Below are positions 23,020 to 33,180 of a stretch of DNA of 64,000 nucleotides, one piece after another. A program made the translations under genes and the position numbers. Origin of the DNA: Mycoplasma tauri (lineage in GTDB: Bacteria > Bacillota_I > Bacilli_A > Mycoplasmatales > Metamycoplasmataceae); contig NZ_CP070479.1 in the NCBI RefSeq assembly GCF_016925555.1, positions 496,001 through 560,000 of the forward strand. The letters are read 5' to 3'. Under the pieces are notes generated by a model. The model saw only the letters and a list, made by a program, of their open reading frames with translations. It was not told where the DNA came from and did not search any database. Every line of letters starts with the position of its first letter. Positions within the stretch are counted from its first letter, which is position 1.

Positions 23020-23796
23020 ATGATTAAAAAAATTTTAAAAAATTCTCTTGGTTTTGATTCAAATTTATATATTTATCAAGACAAGGATATGTTTAATTAC
23101 TCTGTTGATACAATTCTACTTGGGAACTTTATTTTTTTGAACAAAAAAATAACAAGGATGTTGGAAATTGGCACCAACAATGCTGCTCTAAGCATATTTA
23201 TTTCCGAAAGAAGTAAAGACTTAAAGATTGATGCAATTGAAATACAAGAAGAGGCAGCTAATTTAGCTATAAAAAACGTTTTAATGAACAATAAAGAAAA
23301 CTCAATAAATGTTACTTGCCAAGATTTCAATGTTTTTTATAAAAAGCACACTAAAAATTCATTACCAAAATATCATTCAATAGTATGTAACCCTCCTTTT
23401 TATGTTTATGATAAATCAAAAGTTAGCAAAAAAATTAATGAACAAATGTTAATTGCAACACATGAAATAAAATTGAACTTGGAACAAATTATTTTAGGTT
23501 CTTCAAAGATAATTGATCAAAAAGGATACTTAACATTAGTTATTCCAACAGAAAGATTAGTTGACTGTTTTTATCTAATGCGAAAATACAATTTTGAGCC
23601 AAAAAGAGTTCAATTTATAATACCAAGAGTTGATGATAAACCTAAACTTGTTCTCGTAGAAAGTAGATTTCAAGCTGGTTGGGGAGTGCATTTTTTACCT
23701 AATTTATATTTGCATGATAATAAAAACAAAAATAATCATGAGTACTTAGATTCAATTAAAGAGTTATACAAACCTATAAAAATAAGAGAGGAATAA
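23020..23796 (+). CDS. tRNA1(Val) adenine-N6 methyltransferase, TrmN6-like
   Basis: A 258-residue class I methyltransferase. The SAM motif (RMLEIGTNNAALSIFIS) follows an N-terminal strand with FNYSVDTILLGNF. NPPFY is the N6-adenine catalytic motif, as in TrmN6/YfiC enzymes that modify A37 of tRNA-Val. The usual DxGxG has become EIGTN. It is 2 bases upstream of metG. Family assignment is good; the exact target is inferred. Confidence 0.85.
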   Translation: MIKKILKNSLGFDSNLYIYQDKDMFNYSVDTILLGNFIFLNKKITRMLEIGTNNAALSIFISERSKDLKIDAIEIQEEAANLAIKNVLMNNKENSINVTCQDFNVFYKKHTKNSLPKYHSIVCNPPFYVYDKSKVSKKINEQMLIATHEIKLNLEQIILGSSKIIDQKGYLTLVIPTERLVDCFYLMRKYNFEPKRVQFIIPRVDDKPKLVLVESRFQAGWGVHFLPNLYLHDNKNKNNHEYLDSIKELYKPIKIREE

Positions 23797-23798
23797 AT

Positions 23799-25346
23799 AT
23801 GAAAAAAACTTGTTTTGTGACAACTCCTATATATTATGCATCTGGTCCACTTCATCTTGGACATATTTATTGCACAACTGTTGCTAAAACAATATCTAAT
23901 TACAAAAAAATAATGGGTTATGATGTAAAGTTCTTAACTGGTAGTGATGAACATGGACAAAAAATTGAACAAAAAGCTAAATTAAATAATAAAAGCCCAA
24001 AAGAGTATGTTGATGATCTAGTTCTTTCTTATAAAGATGTATGAAAAAAATGACACATTGACTATGATTATTTTAGCAGAACGACAAGTGCTGAACATAT
24101 TGAATCAGTAAGCGATATTTTTGAATTATTTTTACAAAAAGGACTTATTTACAGAGATAAATATAATGGATTATATTCTGTAGAAGATGAAGAATTTTTA
24201 ACTGAAAGCCAAGCCACAAAAAAAGATGATGAGTTTTTTCACCCAGTAAGCGGACATAAATTAATTAATGTTTCTGAAGATAGCTACTTTTTTGATATCA
24301 ATAGGTTTATTACATGATGAAAAAACGAAATTGTTGAAAATCCAGATTTCCTAAGTCCTCAAAAAATTCTTTCTGAAGTTAATAAAAATTTTATTAATGA
24401 AGGAATTGAAAATTTATCTGTGACTCGCCAACACATAAAATGAGGAATTCCAGTAAAAAGTGACTCAAAGCACATATTGTATGTTTGACTTGATGCTTTA
24501 TTTAATTACATAACAGCTTTAGGCTATAGTCCAAACAATAAAGGTCAGGACTATATAAAATATTGAGAAAATGGAAATGAAATAATACATATAATAGGTA
24601 AAGAAATTTCTAGATTCCACTTTATTTATTGACCTATTTTTTGTAAGGCGCTCAACATAAAAATACCATCAAAAATTTATGCTCATGGTTTGCTTAGAGA
24701 TAAAGATGGAAGAAAAATGTCAAAATCGCTTAATAATGTAATTGATCCAGATTACCTTCTAAACAAGTATGATCATGAAATGGTGAAATATTATTTAACA
24801 TCTCAAATAATATTCGGTGAAGATGGTAATTTTAGTGAAGAAAAACTAATAGATACAGTGAATTCTGATCTTGTTAATAATTATGGGAATTTAATATCAA
24901 GAACTTTAAAAATGATTTCTAACTCATTTCCAAATGGCCTATTTTATAGAAAAAATAGCAAAAAAGAACATATTGATATTGAACAAAAAATTGAATCATT
25001 CAGCAATAATTTTATTTCATTTATGGAAGATTTTAAAATTGATAAAGCTTTATCATCTGCTATGAAATTATCTGATGCACTAAATAAATATATTGATGAA
25101 TTAAAACCATGATTATTAAAAAATGATTCTGAAAAAGATGAGCTAGAATCAATTCTTATAAGATTGCTTCATGGAATTTATGCAATATCTTGAGGATTGC
25201 AAATTGTTATTCCTGAACAAATAAAAAATGTTGCAAAAGCTTTGAATGTTGAAACTTTTGAACTTGATAAAATCACAGATATGAAGAAATTTGATAATCA
25301 CAAAATGACTGATAAATTTATTCTATACTCTAGAATTAAAAAATAA
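23799..25346 (+). CDS. metG: Methionyl-tRNA synthetase
   Basis: A 515-residue class I synthetase, the short form without a zinc knuckle insertion or C-terminal tRNA-binding domain. HLGH near residue 20 and KMSKS in GRKMSKSLNNVIDP are intact. Many TGA-Trp codons occur. It charges both initiator and elongator tRNA-Met. Confidence 0.97.
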
Positions 25347-25361
25347 AATTGAGGAACAAAT

Positions 25362-25646
25362 ATGATATACATTATTTATACTGAAATTGTTTTAAAAAAT
25401 GAACACAAAGATGATTTTATTTATTTTATGAAAAAATGGGTTGATATGATTAAGAAACAACCTTTAAATTTATCATTTGATTTATGTTGAAAAAATGAAA
25501 AAACAATCATTGTTGTACAAAGATGAAGTAATCAAAATGCTTACAATAATTTTATAAAAAGTGAATTTGGAAAGAAAATTTCATCAGAACTAGAATCTTT
25601 TGTTGAATACACTTCCAGAGTTGAAAAACTTAATACAACACTTTAA
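25362..25646 (+). CDS. Small ABM-domain-like protein
   Basis: A 94-residue soluble protein. The pattern of an N-terminal strand (IYIIYTEIVLK), a helix with Lys/Asp (DDFIYFMKKWVDMIKKQP), a strand ending in W, and a helix with NAYNNFIKSEFG fits the antibiotic-biosynthesis-monooxygenase dimeric barrel fold. Members include heme-degrading or quinone-acting enzymes and proteins of unknown activity. A GAGGA site precedes ATG 25362. It lies between metG and a Cof phosphatase with short gaps. The fold is likely; the function is not known. Confidence 0.6.
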
Positions 25647-25658
25647 TTTAGGAGATTT

Positions 25659-26495
25659 ATGAAAACAAAAATATTTTCATATGATCTTGATGGAACTTTA
25701 CTAATGAGCAATAATAAAGTTCATGAAGACACTAAAAAAGCATTTATAGAAGTTCATAAAAAACATGGTATTAATGTTTTGAACACAGGACGCGGGCTAA
25801 TCAAAGTTTTACCTCTTTTAGATGAATTCAAGGGTATTGATTTTTTCATTTGTTCTAATGGGTGTTTAATTTATGACGTTGCCAAAAAAACCTATAAAAT
25901 AGTTGGAAAGTTAAATCCAGAAGTATTTGAATTGATGTATGAATATGCAAAGAATAATAATTTAATTATAACACTTGATACTTCTGATTTTAATGGAACT
26001 TATATCCCAAAAAATGATTCCGGTGAATTGCCTTCTTGAATTAAAGGGCAAGATATAATGGACTTTAGTAGAGTAAATGTTTCAAATTATGAAACAATGC
26101 ATAAAGTTGCCAATGATCCCAATAACATAATTACCCAAGTTGCAATTAGAAATCCAAGACATATTGCACCAGAAACAACCAAATATTTTGACAATTTATT
26201 CAAAAATAAATACTCTGTTTATCTAACTAATTCAATTTATACAGATGTTAACCCTCTTGGTGTTTCTAAATGAAATGGTTTAAAAGCATTTTTAGAAATT
26301 TATGATCTCAAAGATAGTACAATTTATGCTTTTGGTGATTCAGGAAATGATGTAGAAATGCTAAAGAATTCCCATTTTGGATATGCAATGGGAAATGCAA
26401 CTAGTGATGCTAAAGAAGTTGCTTATGAAGTTATAGGGGACTATAACACAGGAGCAATTGGACATAAATTAAACGAGATAATTAATAATAACTAA
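25659..26495 (+). CDS. Cof-type HAD-superfamily phosphatase
   Basis: A 278-residue haloacid-dehalogenase-like hydrolase of the Cof (IIB) group, acting on small phosphorylated metabolites. Motif I is YDLDGTLL, motif II NTGRG, and motif III/IV GDSGNDVEML followed by AMGNA. The start has a GGAGAT site. Its 3' end overlaps that of convergent dprA by 14 bases. The substrate is unknown; mycoplasmas carry several paralogues. Confidence 0.9.
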
Positions 26496-27213
26496 CATCT
26501 CCTATATGTGTTAGCAAATTTGCACCAGATTTTATAAGAAAATTGTTGCCATCTTCATAGTCTATGCTTGGATAGCAATAAACCTCTTTGCCCATATTTG
26601 CAAAACAATTTGCTAAATTAATTATTCCCGAATTTTTCTTTGAGCTAAAAATTATCAAAAAGTTTGATAAAGCTGCATTTAGAACATTTCTCTCCTTGAA
26701 ATACTTTAATTTAGGATGAGCATTGGGTGGATAAATACTTATGCAAAGCTCATTTTTTTTATCAATTTCATCTCACTTTTTGCTAATCCCTTCTGCTAAC
26801 AAATATATTATTTTTGCATTATGTTTTTTAAATTCCTTAATAATTTTTTCATCTAAATTTTTAAAACTATTTGTCAATAAAACAGACTTTTTTGCCAAAA
26901 TTTTACATGTATTTTTTATATTTTCACTAGTTAGATCACTATCAACATCTCCAGTTAATGAAACCATGTTTTCTTTTAATAAATCTATATTTCCTTTATA
27001 GTAAATAACAAATGGTGAGTATTTTAATTCCTTTAGCCCTTTTGGATAATTTTCATCAAATATAGTAAGCGTTTCAACTCCTGCTTGCTTAATTTTTTTT
27101 ATCTCTTCTGAGATTAAATTTATATCAATTTTCTTTCCATTTTTCAAAGCTTTGTAAATTTCAAAATTGTTTCCAGTATATAAAATAGATAAATATATTA
27201 ACAAATCATTCAT
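26482..27213 (-). CDS. dprA: DNA-processing protein DprA/Smf (divergent)
   Basis: A 243-residue DprA homologue. DprA loads RecA on incoming single-stranded DNA during natural transformation. The C-terminal half keeps the family pattern (SIYPPNAHPKLKYFKERNVLNAALS, then NSGIINLA, then NNFLIKSGANLL). The first half is degenerate: the GxR strand is SLTGDVDSD and the SGLArGID block is TNSFKNLDEK. No winged-helix C-terminal domain. ATG 27211-27213 has an AGGAGA site. A shared T-rich motif lies 51 bases upstream, also found at recA and recU. Confidence 0.82.
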
Positions 27214-27264
27214 TTTGTCTCCTTTTTTGCACATTTTTTAAATTGTTGAATACAAATTTTTGCT

Positions 27265-27290
27265 AAAAAAACGGAAAAAAATAGGAAAAA
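27265..27290 (-). promoter_or_regulatory. Shared CCG/T-tract motif upstream of dprA
   Basis: On the minus strand reads TTTTTCCTATTTTTTTCCG then seven T. Nearly the same sequence stands before recU, recA and the peptide gene at 63421. The core CCG is 58 bases from the dprA start. A weak hairpin precedes it. Confidence 0.55.
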
Positions 27291-27419
27291 TGTGTATTTA
27301 TTACCATATTTTCAATTAGTAGTTATGTTCCAAGTGATTATATGTATTTTTCAAAGTAGTAAAATTATTATGTGTAACTATGATCATATTTATAAAATTA
27401 ACACAGGAGATTCAAAAAA

Positions 27420-28481
27420 ATGAAACAAATTCCAACAAAAATGAAGGCTTTTGTAGTAACAGAACCTAAAAAATGAAGCATTCAAGAAGTGGAAGTTCCA
27501 AAACCAAAATACAAAGAAGTATTAATTGAAATGGAAACATCAGGCATTTGCCACACTGACTTACATGCGGCAAATTATGATTGATTGGTAGAACCTAAAT
27601 ATCCTCTTATTCCAGGACATGAAGGTATTGGTAAGGTTGTTGCCCTTGGTGAAGGATGTACAAGACTAAAAATTGGTGATAGAGTATGTTTAGCTTGATT
27701 ACATGATGCATGTGGATATTGTGAATTCTGTTTAACAGGTAGAGAAACACTTTGTCCAAATCAAAACATGTCAGCTTACACAAAAGATGGATCATTTGCT
27801 GAATATGCAATTGGTCATGAAGACTTTGTTGGTATTGTACCTTCAAAACTTGATCTAATTACAGGCGCTCCAGTTGTATGTGCTGGTGTAACAACATACA
27901 AAGCGTTAAAACAAACAAAATCTAAGGCAGGAAACTTTGTAGCCGTTATTGGAGTTGGAGGGCTTGGACAAATAGCTATTCAATATGCAGTTGCTATGGG
28001 TTATAGAGCTATAGGTATCGATTTAGCAGATGAAAAATGTGAATTGGCTCTTAAATCAGGCGCAGAATTTGCACATAACTCAGCTAAAGATCCTGATTTT
28101 ATCAATAAAATTATAGAAGAAACAAATGGTGGTGTACATGCTGTTGTAAACACTTCAGTACATCCTTCAGCAGCTGAACAAGGTATGGCTATGCTTCGTA
28201 GAGGTGGTAGACAAGTACTAGTTGGTCTTCCAGCAAAAGATAAATTTGGTAAAGACGACTTTAAAGTGTCAATTTTCTGATCAGTATTATTTGAAAGAGA
28301 ATTAGCTGGTTCAATTGTTGGTACAAGACAAGATCTTGCAGAAGCTCTTGAATATGCAGCAGAAGGCAAGGTTAAATCTGAAGTTACAAAAGTTGTTAAA
28401 TTAGATGAAGTTGCTGATATTTTCGATAAATTACAAAAAGGCGAATTTCTTGGTCGTGCCGTTATCGATTTTAGAAAATAG
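27420..28481 (+). CDS. adhP: Zinc-dependent alcohol dehydrogenase
   Basis: A 353-residue medium-chain dehydrogenase. Catalytic zinc ligands are Cys in SGICHTD, His in PGHEG and the later Cys in VVCAGVTTY; the structural zinc cysteines are in CGYCEFC...C. The GVGGLG loop binds NAD. It interconverts alcohols and aldehydes, regenerating NAD. An AGGAGA site precedes the ATG. It is monocistronic with its own terminator. Codon use and high conservation suggest strong expression, and it lies near the pyruvate dehydrogenase operon. Confidence 0.95.
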
Positions 28482-28488
28482 TTAAAAA

Positions 28489-28517
28489 AAATCTGGTATT
28501 TTCACCAGATTTTTTTA
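28489..28517 (+). terminator. Terminator after adhP
   Basis: AATCTGGT-6-base loop-ACCAGATT followed by TTTTT. Confidence 0.9.
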
Positions 28518-28607
28518 TGTTTTATTAGCTTAAAAAATGTTTTATTATTGAATAGTTAAATTAAAAATAAAGTAGTAAAATGAGTAAAATACTTAAAGGA
28601 GAAAAAA

Positions 28608-29063
28608 ATGGATTTTGATCAAATATTTATATGTACAACAGACACCGTAACAGGTCTTGGTGGACCAGTTAATCAAAATACATTAGATTGTATTTATCAC
28701 CTTAAAAATAGGCCTTTAAGCAAAAAAGTTATGATACTGGTTGGTTCAATTGAACAAGCTAGAAAATTTAAACAATGAAATGATAAAGCAGATAAATTTG
28801 CACTTAAATATTGACCTGGAGCTTATTCACTTGTTATTAATAATCAAGGTTTTAGAATGCCTAATAATGATAAATTATGTGAATTTTTAACTAAAAATGG
28901 TCCAATGTATGTTACTAGCGCAAATATATCTGGCGAAGAACCAATTAATATAGAGGATGCTCATAAAATTTTCCCTACTGTTAAAAATATATATAACTTT
29001 GGACAAGGTTCTGAAGAAGCTAGCAAAATATTTGATTTAGATACTAATAAATGATTAAGATAA
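28608..29063 (+). CDS. tsaC: Sua5/YrdC-type threonylcarbamoyl-AMP synthase
   Basis: A 151-residue Sua5/YrdC/YwlC-domain protein, shorter than the usual 190-350 residues. Motifs: TTDTVTGLGGPV (normally TDTVYGLG), KNRPLSKKVMILV, WPGAYSLVI and VTSANISGE. It makes threonylcarbamoyl-adenylate for the t6A37 modification of ANN-reading tRNAs. An AAGGAG site precedes the ATG. It stands alone, ended by a terminator at 29103. Confidence 0.85.
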
Positions 29064-29102
29064 TTTTTTTATCTTCCTATTTTATAGCCATATTATAAAA
29101 AT

Positions 29103-29128
29103 GAGAGTCCAACTCTCTTATTTTTTTT
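29103..29128 (+). terminator. Terminator after tsaC
   Basis: GAGAGT-CCA-ACTCTC hairpin followed by a run of T. Confidence 0.75.
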
Positions 29129-29132
29129 AAAT

Positions 29133-29160
29133 AAAAAAACTACTCAAAAAGAGTAGTTAA
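29133..29160 (-). terminator. Terminator of rpsF-ssb-rpsR
   Basis: Minus strand AACTACTC-TTTTT-GAGTAGTT followed by TTTTT. Confidence 0.9.
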
Positions 29161-29172
29161 AGCATTATTTTA

Positions 29173-29478
29173 TTAAGCAGCTTTTTTAGGTGCAGCTTCT
29201 TTTTTAACAGCTGATGATGGAGCTGATAATACACGAATACGTTCCATTGTATATGGAATAAGCGCCATAAAACGAGCTCTTTTAATTGCATTAGCAATTT
29301 TTCTTTGATGTTTTGCACAACTTCCAGAATTTGAACGTGCTTTAATTTGACCTACACCATTGATAAATTTAGAAATGAAATCAACATTTTTATAATCAAC
29401 ATATTCAACTCTTAATTCACAAAGTTCACATCTTCTTTTAAAACTTCTGCCTTTTTTGTTTTTCTTAAAGTTAGCCAT
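29173..29478 (-). CDS. rpsR: Ribosomal protein S18
   Basis: 101 residues. Cys-containing form (CELC near residue 17 and a later Cys in SCAKH), followed by the RARFMALIPYT core and an Ala/Lys-rich tail. Binds S6 in the 30S platform. Third gene of the S6-SSB-S18 operon. Confidence 0.97.
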   Translation of the reverse strand: MANFKKNKKGRSFKRRCELCELRVEYVDYKNVDFISKFINGVGQIKARSNSGSCAKHQRKIANAIKRARFMALIPYTMERIRVLSAPSSAVKKEAAPKKAA

Positions 29479-29490
29479 AATTCTCCTTAA

Positions 29491-29868
29491 TTAATCTTCA
29501 ATCAGAATAATATCCTGTTCAAGATCAAATTCATTTTTATCATTTACGCTTGGGTTATCATTGCTTCTGTTATTGATTAGTAAATTAATACTTTTTACAA
29601 CTACATTTGTTTGTTTAACAATTTTTTCATCAATTTTATATTGATTAGTTGATAATGCTCCTTCTAATGAAACAAGAGACCCTTTTTTTATATTTTTTTG
29701 CATATATTCAGCAATTTTGTCTCATGCAACAAGTGAAATATAATCAACATAATCATTTAAACCTGGTTTCCGCAATGCTATACTACAACGAGCATACTTA
29801 ACATTACTTTTCGTTTTTTCCAACTTTATATCAGATGCAATTCAACCAACAAGTAAAACTTTATTCAT
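29491..29868 (-). CDS. ssb: Single-stranded DNA-binding protein
   Basis: A 125-residue OB-fold protein (MNKVLLVGWIASD..., YISLVAWDKIAEYM, KKGSLVSLEGAL). The tail ends in an acidic stretch (LEQDIILIED) but lacks the typical DDxxF tip. It coats single-stranded DNA in replication and recombination. Two TGA codons are Trp. Located between rpsF and rpsR as in most Firmicutes. Confidence 0.93.
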
Positions 29869-29881
29869 AGTTAATGCCTAA

Positions 29882-30322
29882 TTAATTTTTTGCAGCAGGT
29901 TTTTTAACAGTTGCTGTTTTTGGACTTTTTGTTGAAACTGCTTTTTCAAGATTTTCAACTAATTGTCTTGTACCAGCTGTTTTTGAAAATGTTCTTGCGT
30001 CTTTAGCAATTCTTGTTTTATAAGCTTTTTTAGATTTCCCAAAACCTTTTTCGCTATCAAGGTTGATTATCATATGTCTTCAAATAAATTTAGCGATATT
30101 TGCTTTACGCACAAATTCAGCAATCAATGAGCTTTCAGCTTCAAGGTTGTAGATCATGTATTGAGCTTTTGTAGATTTATTGATTGGGTAAGCAAGGGTT
30201 GTATTTTCCATTTTTTCAGCCTTGCTTATGTATTTTTTGTCAAACACTGATTCAACTACATTTGTCGCCATAAGAGCGTCAACCGCAGGATCAACGATTA
30301 ACATAATTTCATATTTGTTCAT
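29882..30322 (-). CDS. rpsF: Ribosomal protein S6
   Basis: 146 residues: normal S6 fold (MNKYEIMLIVDPAVD..., AYPINKSTKAQYMIYNLE) plus a Lys/Ala/Thr-rich C-terminal extension of about 45 residues. ATG 30320-30322 has an AAGGAG site. An upstream methionine at 30364 is unlikely, as it would precede that site. Partner of S18. Confidence 0.95.
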
Positions 30323-30420
30323 TGAACATCTCCTTTTGGACATCAGGACCATAATTTTGGTCAAGGAGTATTTAACTCTATATAAGTCTTAATAAAATAC
30401 TCATTTAAAATTATATAAGA
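30323..30420 (-). promoter_or_regulatory. Leader of the rpsF operon
   Basis: On the minus strand TATAAT (about 30410) is followed by an inverted repeat GAGTATTT...AAATACTC, then a small GACC...GGTC hairpin close to the ribosome site. Leaders that bind the S6:S18 pair control this operon in many bacteria; whether this one does is a guess. Confidence 0.35.
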
Positions 30421-30724
30421 AAAATAAAATTGTTTGCATGAAATTTATTTTTGTATTTTTAAGCTATTTTAATGTAATTTTTGTAAAAAAATATGTCCTT
30501 TTTATGAGGATATTTTAAATCTAGAATAAATTTTGCTTTTTGTTTTTAAAAGAAATAATGACTTATCTTTTAATAATTAAGAAATCGTTAATGTGGAAAT
30601 TTGTTATATTTATTTTTCATTTTGCTTGGACTTGCATATAAATATATAAAATAGAAATATTCAAATTTATAATAAATGAGAATAAATGAGATTTACAAAA
30701 AATTTAATAAATAAGGAGATAAGA
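30421..30724. other. Divergent gap between rpsF and pdhA
   Basis: AT-rich. An isolated imperfect hairpin (AAAATATGTCC...GGATATTTT, about 30487-30517) has no gene feeding into it. A TTGGAC/TATAAA pair near 30628-30655 may drive pdhA. Confidence 0.4.
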
Positions 30725-31816
30725 ATGAAATTTAAATACATTAAACCTGGTCTAGTTATGTCAGACCCTAATGAAATGATTCGTGTTCTTGACATTGATG
30801 GTAATTTAATTGATAAAAATTTCCAATCATCTGCATCAAGAGACGATCTTTTAGCTATGTATACAAACATTATTAGATCACGTCAATGAGACCTTTATGC
30901 TTTAACACTACAAAAAACAGGTAGATTAGGTACATTCGCACCTGCACTTGGTGAAGAAGCTGCTTTAACAGCTATTGGTTTTGCAATGAGAAAAGATGAC
31001 TGATTTACACCTCACTATCGTGTTTTATCAACTCAACTAGCTCGTGGCGTTCCTATGGAAAAAGTATATCTTTACTGACATGGTTCAGAACAAGGTTCTG
31101 CATATAAAGAAGGCACAAATGTATTGCCTGCACAAATTGTTATTGCCTCACAAATTTCAATAGGTGCTGGTGTAGCTTCAGCTCTTAAAGCACAAGGAAA
31201 TGGCGCTATTGCTACAACAATTATTGGTAATGGTGGTACAAACGAAGGTGAATTCCATGAAGGTATTAACTTAGCATCAGTTCGTAACTGACCTCTTGCT
31301 ATTGTAATAATGAATAACCAATGAGCTATTTCAGTTCCTGAACACAATAGCTACAAAGTTAAAACTCTTTCACAAAGAGCTGCTTCCTATGACATTCCTG
31401 GAATTCGTGTTGATGGTAACGACTTACTTGCTGCTTATGAATCAATTAAAGAAGTTTATGAATACATTAGACAAGGAAATGGTCCTGTTTTAGTTGAATT
31501 TGTTACATGACGTCAAGGTCAACACACAACAAGTGATGATCCTAGAGTTTATCGTTCAAAAGAACTTGAACAAGAAAAAGAAAAATGAGAACCTATTCAC
31601 CGTATTGAAAAATACTTATTTGACAATGGTATCTTAACAGAAGAACTTAAAGCTAAAATTGCTGAAGACGCTCAAGCAGAAGCTAAAGCTGCTTATGAAG
31701 CATCACTTGTATCTCTTAAAAACGAAGGTTTTGAAGACATTTACAAATACACATATGAAACACTACCTACTGAATTAGTTGAACAAATGGAAGCCAACAA
31801 AAGATTCGAAAAATAA
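30725..31816 (+). CDS. pdhA: Pyruvate dehydrogenase E1 alpha subunit
   Basis: 363 residues, thiamine-diphosphate-dependent. Pattern: GRLGTFAPALGEEAA, DWFTPHYR, the ThDP motif GNGGTNEGEFHEG...NNQWAIS (GDG replaced by GNG, as in some mollicutes), and the phosphorylation-loop equivalent YRVYRS. With E1 beta it decarboxylates pyruvate. Strong AAGGAGAT site. First gene of the pdh operon; conserved codons suggest high expression. Confidence 0.96.
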
Positions 31817-31873
31817 TAATTAATTCATAGATAAAAATAAAAATTTATTAAATAAATAAAAGGAGAAAATATT

Positions 31874-32866
31874 ATGAACGAACAAAAAATTTCACTTAAT
31901 AACATAGGCGCTGTAACAAATGCTTTAGACATCGCTATGGAAAGAGACAAAAATGTTGTAGTTTATGGTGAAGACGTTGGTTTTGAAGGTGGTGTTTTCC
32001 GTGCTACAGCTGGTTTACAAAAGAAATATGGCGACCAAAGAGTATGAGATGCTCCTATTTCAGAATCTGCTATAGCTGGTTCAGCTACTGGTGCTGCTTT
32101 AGCAGGTTTAAGACCAGTTGCAGAAATGCAATTTTCAGGTTTTTCATTCTATGCAATGGGACAAATTTTTTCAAATACAGCTCGTTACAGAAATAGATCA
32201 CGTGGTACATTAAGTTGTCCAGTTGTATTTAGAATGCCTTGTGGTGGTGGCGTTAAAGCTCTTGAACACCACTCAGAAGCATTAGAAACACTATATGCTC
32301 ACATTCCAGGTCTTAAAGTTGTTATGCCTTCTACACCTTATGACACAAAAGGTTTATTATTAGCAGCTATTGAAGACAATGACCCAGTTATCTTCTTAGA
32401 ACACAAACGTATTTACCGTGCTTTCAAACAAGAAGTTCCAGCTGGACACTATACTGTTGAAATTGGTAAAGCAAACGTTATGATTCCAGGTGATGACTTA
32501 ACAGTTGTTACATATGGTCACATGGTTCACGAAACAATTGCAGCCTTAAAAGATTTAAATGCTAAGGGAAAAGAATACTCAATTGAAGTTATTGACCTTA
32601 GAACAATTAAACCTCTTGATACAGAAACAATTGTTAACTCAGTTAAGAAAACAGGTCGTTTACTAGTTGTATCAGAAGCTGTTCAAACTCTTTCAATTGC
32701 AACAGAAATTATTACACGTGTTAATGAACATGCATTCGATGATTTATTAGCTGCCCCAAGAAGACTTAATGCACCTGACGTAACAGTTCCTCTCCCAAGT
32801 CTTGAACCATACTTCATGGTTACAAAAGAAAAAATTGCTACAGTTATCGAAGAAATGTTAGGTTAA
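31874..32866 (+). CDS. pdhB: Pyruvate dehydrogenase E1 beta subunit
   Basis: 330 residues. VVYGEDVGFEGGVFRAT, DAPISESAIAGSATGAA, MQFSGFSFYA and the C-terminal transketolase domain (IEVIDLRTIKPLDTETI) are all present. An AGGAG site precedes ATG 31874. It ends before a hairpin that could partly uncouple it from the E2-E3 genes. Confidence 0.97.
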
Positions 32867-32885
32867 TTCAATAACTTTTTTAGTT

Positions 32886-32914
32886 AAAGACAAAAGGCTT
32901 TGCTTTTTGTCTTT
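32886..32914 (+). terminator. Hairpin between pdhB and the E2/E3 genes
   Basis: AAAGACAAAA pairs with TTTTTGTCTTT around GGCTTTGC. Few T residues follow, so it may be partial terminator or an RNA-stability element. Confidence 0.55.
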
Positions 32915-32975
32915 CTACTATTATTTATTAAAGATATAAATCATAATTAATATTTATTATTATTGGAGAAAAAAC

Positions 32976-33179
32976 ATGACAGAAGAAAACAAAAAAAATG
33001 AAAATACTGAAGACTCAGCACCAGCAGTTGTTGGTCAAATTAAAGTATCAAATGAATTGTTTGATGTTTCAACATTAATTAAAAAATCATCTAAAAAAGA
33101 AAATACTTTATCTTCAAAAGATGATGAAAAGCTTACACCAAGAGAAAGAGCTATCAAAGCAAGAAGAGAAGGAAAATAA
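32976..33179 (+). CDS. Small protein, probable remnant of the E2 linker region
   Basis: A 67-residue, highly charged protein with a GGAG site before its ATG, one base upstream of the E2 gene. The segment VVGQIKVSNELFDV resembles the linker that follows the lipoyl domain in mycoplasma E2 proteins. There is no lipoyl lysine motif and no complete peripheral-subunit-binding domain; only TPRERAIKARREGK vaguely recalls one. It may be a leftover of a split E2 gene that still tethers subunits, or a separate small protein. Its reading frame is intact, which argues for selection. Confidence 0.7.
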   Translation: MTEENKKNENTEDSAPAVVGQIKVSNELFDVSTLIKKSSKKENTLSSKDDEKLTPRERAIKARREGK

Positions 33180-33180
33180 T

